Assembly: GCF_017743935.1 (NCBI RefSeq)
Contig: NZ_JAGHRE010000006.1
Coordinates: forward strand, 62,001 to 126,000
From: Tropicibacter sp. R16_0
Lineage (GTDB): Bacteria > Pseudomonadota > Alphaproteobacteria > Rhodobacterales > Rhodobacteraceae
Direction of reading: 5' to 3'
DNA length: 64,000 bases
Below are positions 62,547-64,000 of the stretch, in pieces. The translations under genes were made by a program, and so were the position numbers. Below the pieces are notes generated by a model. The model was given only the letters and a program-made list of their open reading frames with translations. It did not search any database and was not told the origin of the DNA. Each line of letters begins with the position of its first letter. Positions within the stretch are counted from its first letter, which is position 1.

Positions 62547-64000
62547 TCAAGTGAGGCAGGCTGCGGTTTCTTCGTCAAAGGGGTGCTCAACGGCAGGCCA
62601 GAACGGAAGCTTGCGTTTCTTCAACTGGATGTTTCGGAACTCTGGCTGTGTTCCGCCGGGACTTGCCACTTGGATGATGTGGTCCGAAATCTGACTGAAT
62701 GGCCCGTAGAAGTGAAACAGGGATTTGACCGCGACGGCTGACTTTTCCGACAATCGGATGCCAATCTGCTCAAAGGCCTCCGGATGGTAGACTTGGACCC
62801 GTAGGTCGTTGACCAAAAGGTCGATGTCGTTTGCCAATCTCAACCAGACCAACGTGCCGAGCGGTTCTTCGCCCTCGCCCAAATGTTGACCCAGGCCTGA
62901 ACGAATGTTCATCACCTTGGCCGTCAAATCCAGCGGGGTTCCAGACACAACGCCGGTCTTGCCACCAAGCCTGAGAGCCAATTGGCTGCCTATCCCTGCG
63001 TCCTGACAAATCCGAACCACACCGGGGTCCCAGAAAATTCCGCTGGCAAAATTGGTCATGCCACGGTCGAGCATGACTGCAAGCAGATGCGTCGCATCGC
63101 CCGGCGCGCCGCCCCCCGAATTATCCCCCATGTCTGCCAGCACCGACAATCCCGCCGTCTGCTCAACCGCAGTCAACGCCTCGGCGATCGGCACATAGCG
63201 CGTTGTCACCGCGTTCCGCAGATCAAAGAAACGTTGACCCATCTGCTGGGCCAGCCCTTCGGCCAAGGCTTGATCTCCATCCGTCACCACCAGCATGCGC
63301 GCGCCCACATCGGCGACATCGGCCCACGGGAAGCCGTGGCTCAACGAGACAGACAAAACCCCAGGCTGCGCCTCTAGCGCGGTCATATCCGAGACGAAAT
63401 CCTGCATCGCTCCCGCTTTGGTCAAATAAAGGTTTACCATTCGGGTGTCGTACATCGCCATGCGCGGGCTGATCAGCCCCTGATGCGCTTTGTGGGCCAG
63501 GTCAAACAGCTCGACGGCGCGAGGGCCGGCATCGTCGTGGGGGTACTCTTTGAACAAGATCGCAAGATCGCTGGCATCGAGCATTTTTTCGGTCAGGTGA
63601 CAGTGAAGATCCAAACTGACCCCGATGGTGGCCTGCGGGCATTGCGCACGTACGCGGGCCAGAATGTCACCTTCGCAATCCTCAACATGCTCGGCCACCA
63701 TTGCGCCATGCAGCTGCAACAGGATGATGTCCGCACCACCACATGCCGCCAGATCCGCAAGGATCTCTCCACTCAGCGCATCGTAACAGGCCCGCGTTGT
63801 AGGCCCGGCAGGTTCTGCAATGGCAGCCAGGCTTTCGACCACGTCCCAACCCAGCCCTGCGGCCCGCGTGCGCCAGATGTGCAGCGCCTCGGTCATCAGG
63901 TTCGGGGGGTCCTGGGTGGCCGTGCCATGACGCAGGAAGTACTCTTCGAACCCCGACATCGCCGTTGGCATGGTGCAGAACGTGTTGGTTTCGGTCGACA
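62547..64000 (-). CDS. M81 (MlrC-like) metallopeptidase, N-terminus beyond window
   Basis: The frame continues past the ATG at 63971 to base 64000, giving 'STETNTFCT' before MPTAM; M81 enzymes usually have 'HETNTF' there, so the true start lies outside. At least 483 residues are visible. Zinc and active-site marks: 'LQLHGAMVAEHVEDCEGDILARV', 'VSLDLHCHLTEKM' (Asp, His), 'DMGDNSGGGAPGDATHLL' and 'NDLRVQVYHPEAFEQIG'. Family members include the microcystin-degrading peptidase MlrC, though most are not tested and may act on other peptides or amides. It converges with the SDR gene. Activity on cyclic peptides cannot be told from sequence. Confidence 0.9.
   Translation of the reverse strand, partial: STETNTFCTMPTAMSGFEEYFLRHGTATQDPPNLMTEALHIWRTRAAGLGWDVVESLAAIAEPAGPTTRACYDALSGEILADLAACGGADIILLQLHGAMVAEHVEDCEGDILARVRAQCPQATIGVSLDLHCHLTEKMLDASDLAILFKEYPHDDAGPRAVELFDLAHKAHQGLISPRMAMYDTRMVNLYLTKAGAMQDFVSDMTALEAQPGVLSVSLSHGFPWADVADVGARMLVVTDGDQALAEGLAQQMGQRFFDLRNAVTTRYVPIAEALTAVEQTAGLSVLADMGDNSGGGAPGDATHLLAVMLDRGMTNFASGIFWDPGVVRICQDAGIGSQLALRLGGKTGVVSGTPLDLTAKVMNIRSGLGQHLGEGEEPLGTLVWLRLANDIDLLVNDLRVQVYHPEAFEQIGIRLSEKSAVAVKSLFHFYGPFSQISDHIIQVASPGGTQPEFRNIQLKKRKLPFWPAVEHPFDEETAACLT

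Overview
The window looks like a chromosomal segment of a marine alphaproteobacterium, most likely the Roseobacter group of Rhodobacterales. This is inferred from moderately high GC, the TRAP transporter, the creatininase, MlrC and TauD family catabolic genes, and the type of the giant surface protein. No rRNA or tRNA gene, CRISPR array or replication origin was seen. The species cannot be named from the sequence alone.

Region 1 (1-39317, all on the minus strand) is the striking part. It is a single locus built around one uninterrupted 30.6-kb gene (7588-38175, 10,195 codons, about 1 MDa). The protein starts with an Arg-rich segment and an LEPR-XLL-type motif. It carries RTX-like repeats at both ends, FliD-like modules, long beta-rich adhesin-like arrays, a cadherin-like domain followed by a matrixin-type zinc protease motif, and a Gly-Asn tail. 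Downstream, tightly spaced or overlapping, are a GAF-domain membrane-fusion protein, a protein with a PqqD-like domain, an M50 metalloprotease core and an HlyD domain, a shortened SecA paralogue, a periplasmic HlyD adaptor and a SapC-family gene cut by the window edge. A second SapC-family gene lies directly upstream of the giant gene. There is no ABC ATPase and no outer-membrane channel in view. I propose a dedicated export and maturation system for LEPR-XLL giant proteins, driven by a SecA-type motor; this is inference from gene order and motifs.

Region 2 (39539-42967) holds a degraded IS6-family transposase that marks the edge of the giant-protein locus, then a LysR regulator divergent from a quinone oxidoreductase and an atypical SDR.

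Region 3 (42979-51961, minus strand) is a sugar-acid-type catabolic operon. It contains TRAP transporter genes (dctQ, dctM, dctP), a 2-hydroxyacid dehydrogenase, a KDPG aldolase family gene, an RraA family gene, an exported Yellow/MRJP-like protein, a KDG-kinase-like sugar kinase, an SDR, a cupin dioxygenase and methylglyoxal synthase. A divergent FCD-type GntR regulator (52085-52753) and a palindromic site in the shared upstream region suggest how it is controlled.

Region 4 (52788-60634) has a RidA-like gene facing a plus-strand, translationally coupled operon: class I glutamine amidotransferase, creatininase family amidohydrolase, CodA-like amidohydrolase, FAD-linked oxidase and TauD/TfdA dioxygenase. 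A Tat-exported family 5 solute-binding protein, a strong terminator and a DUF2165 membrane protein follow. This suggests breakdown of a cyclic amide or other nitrogen-containing compound, substrate unknown.

Region 5 (60657-64000) has a LysR regulator divergent from an SDR lacking the usual YxxxK, a terminator, and an M81 (MlrC-like) metallopeptidase that runs off the right edge.
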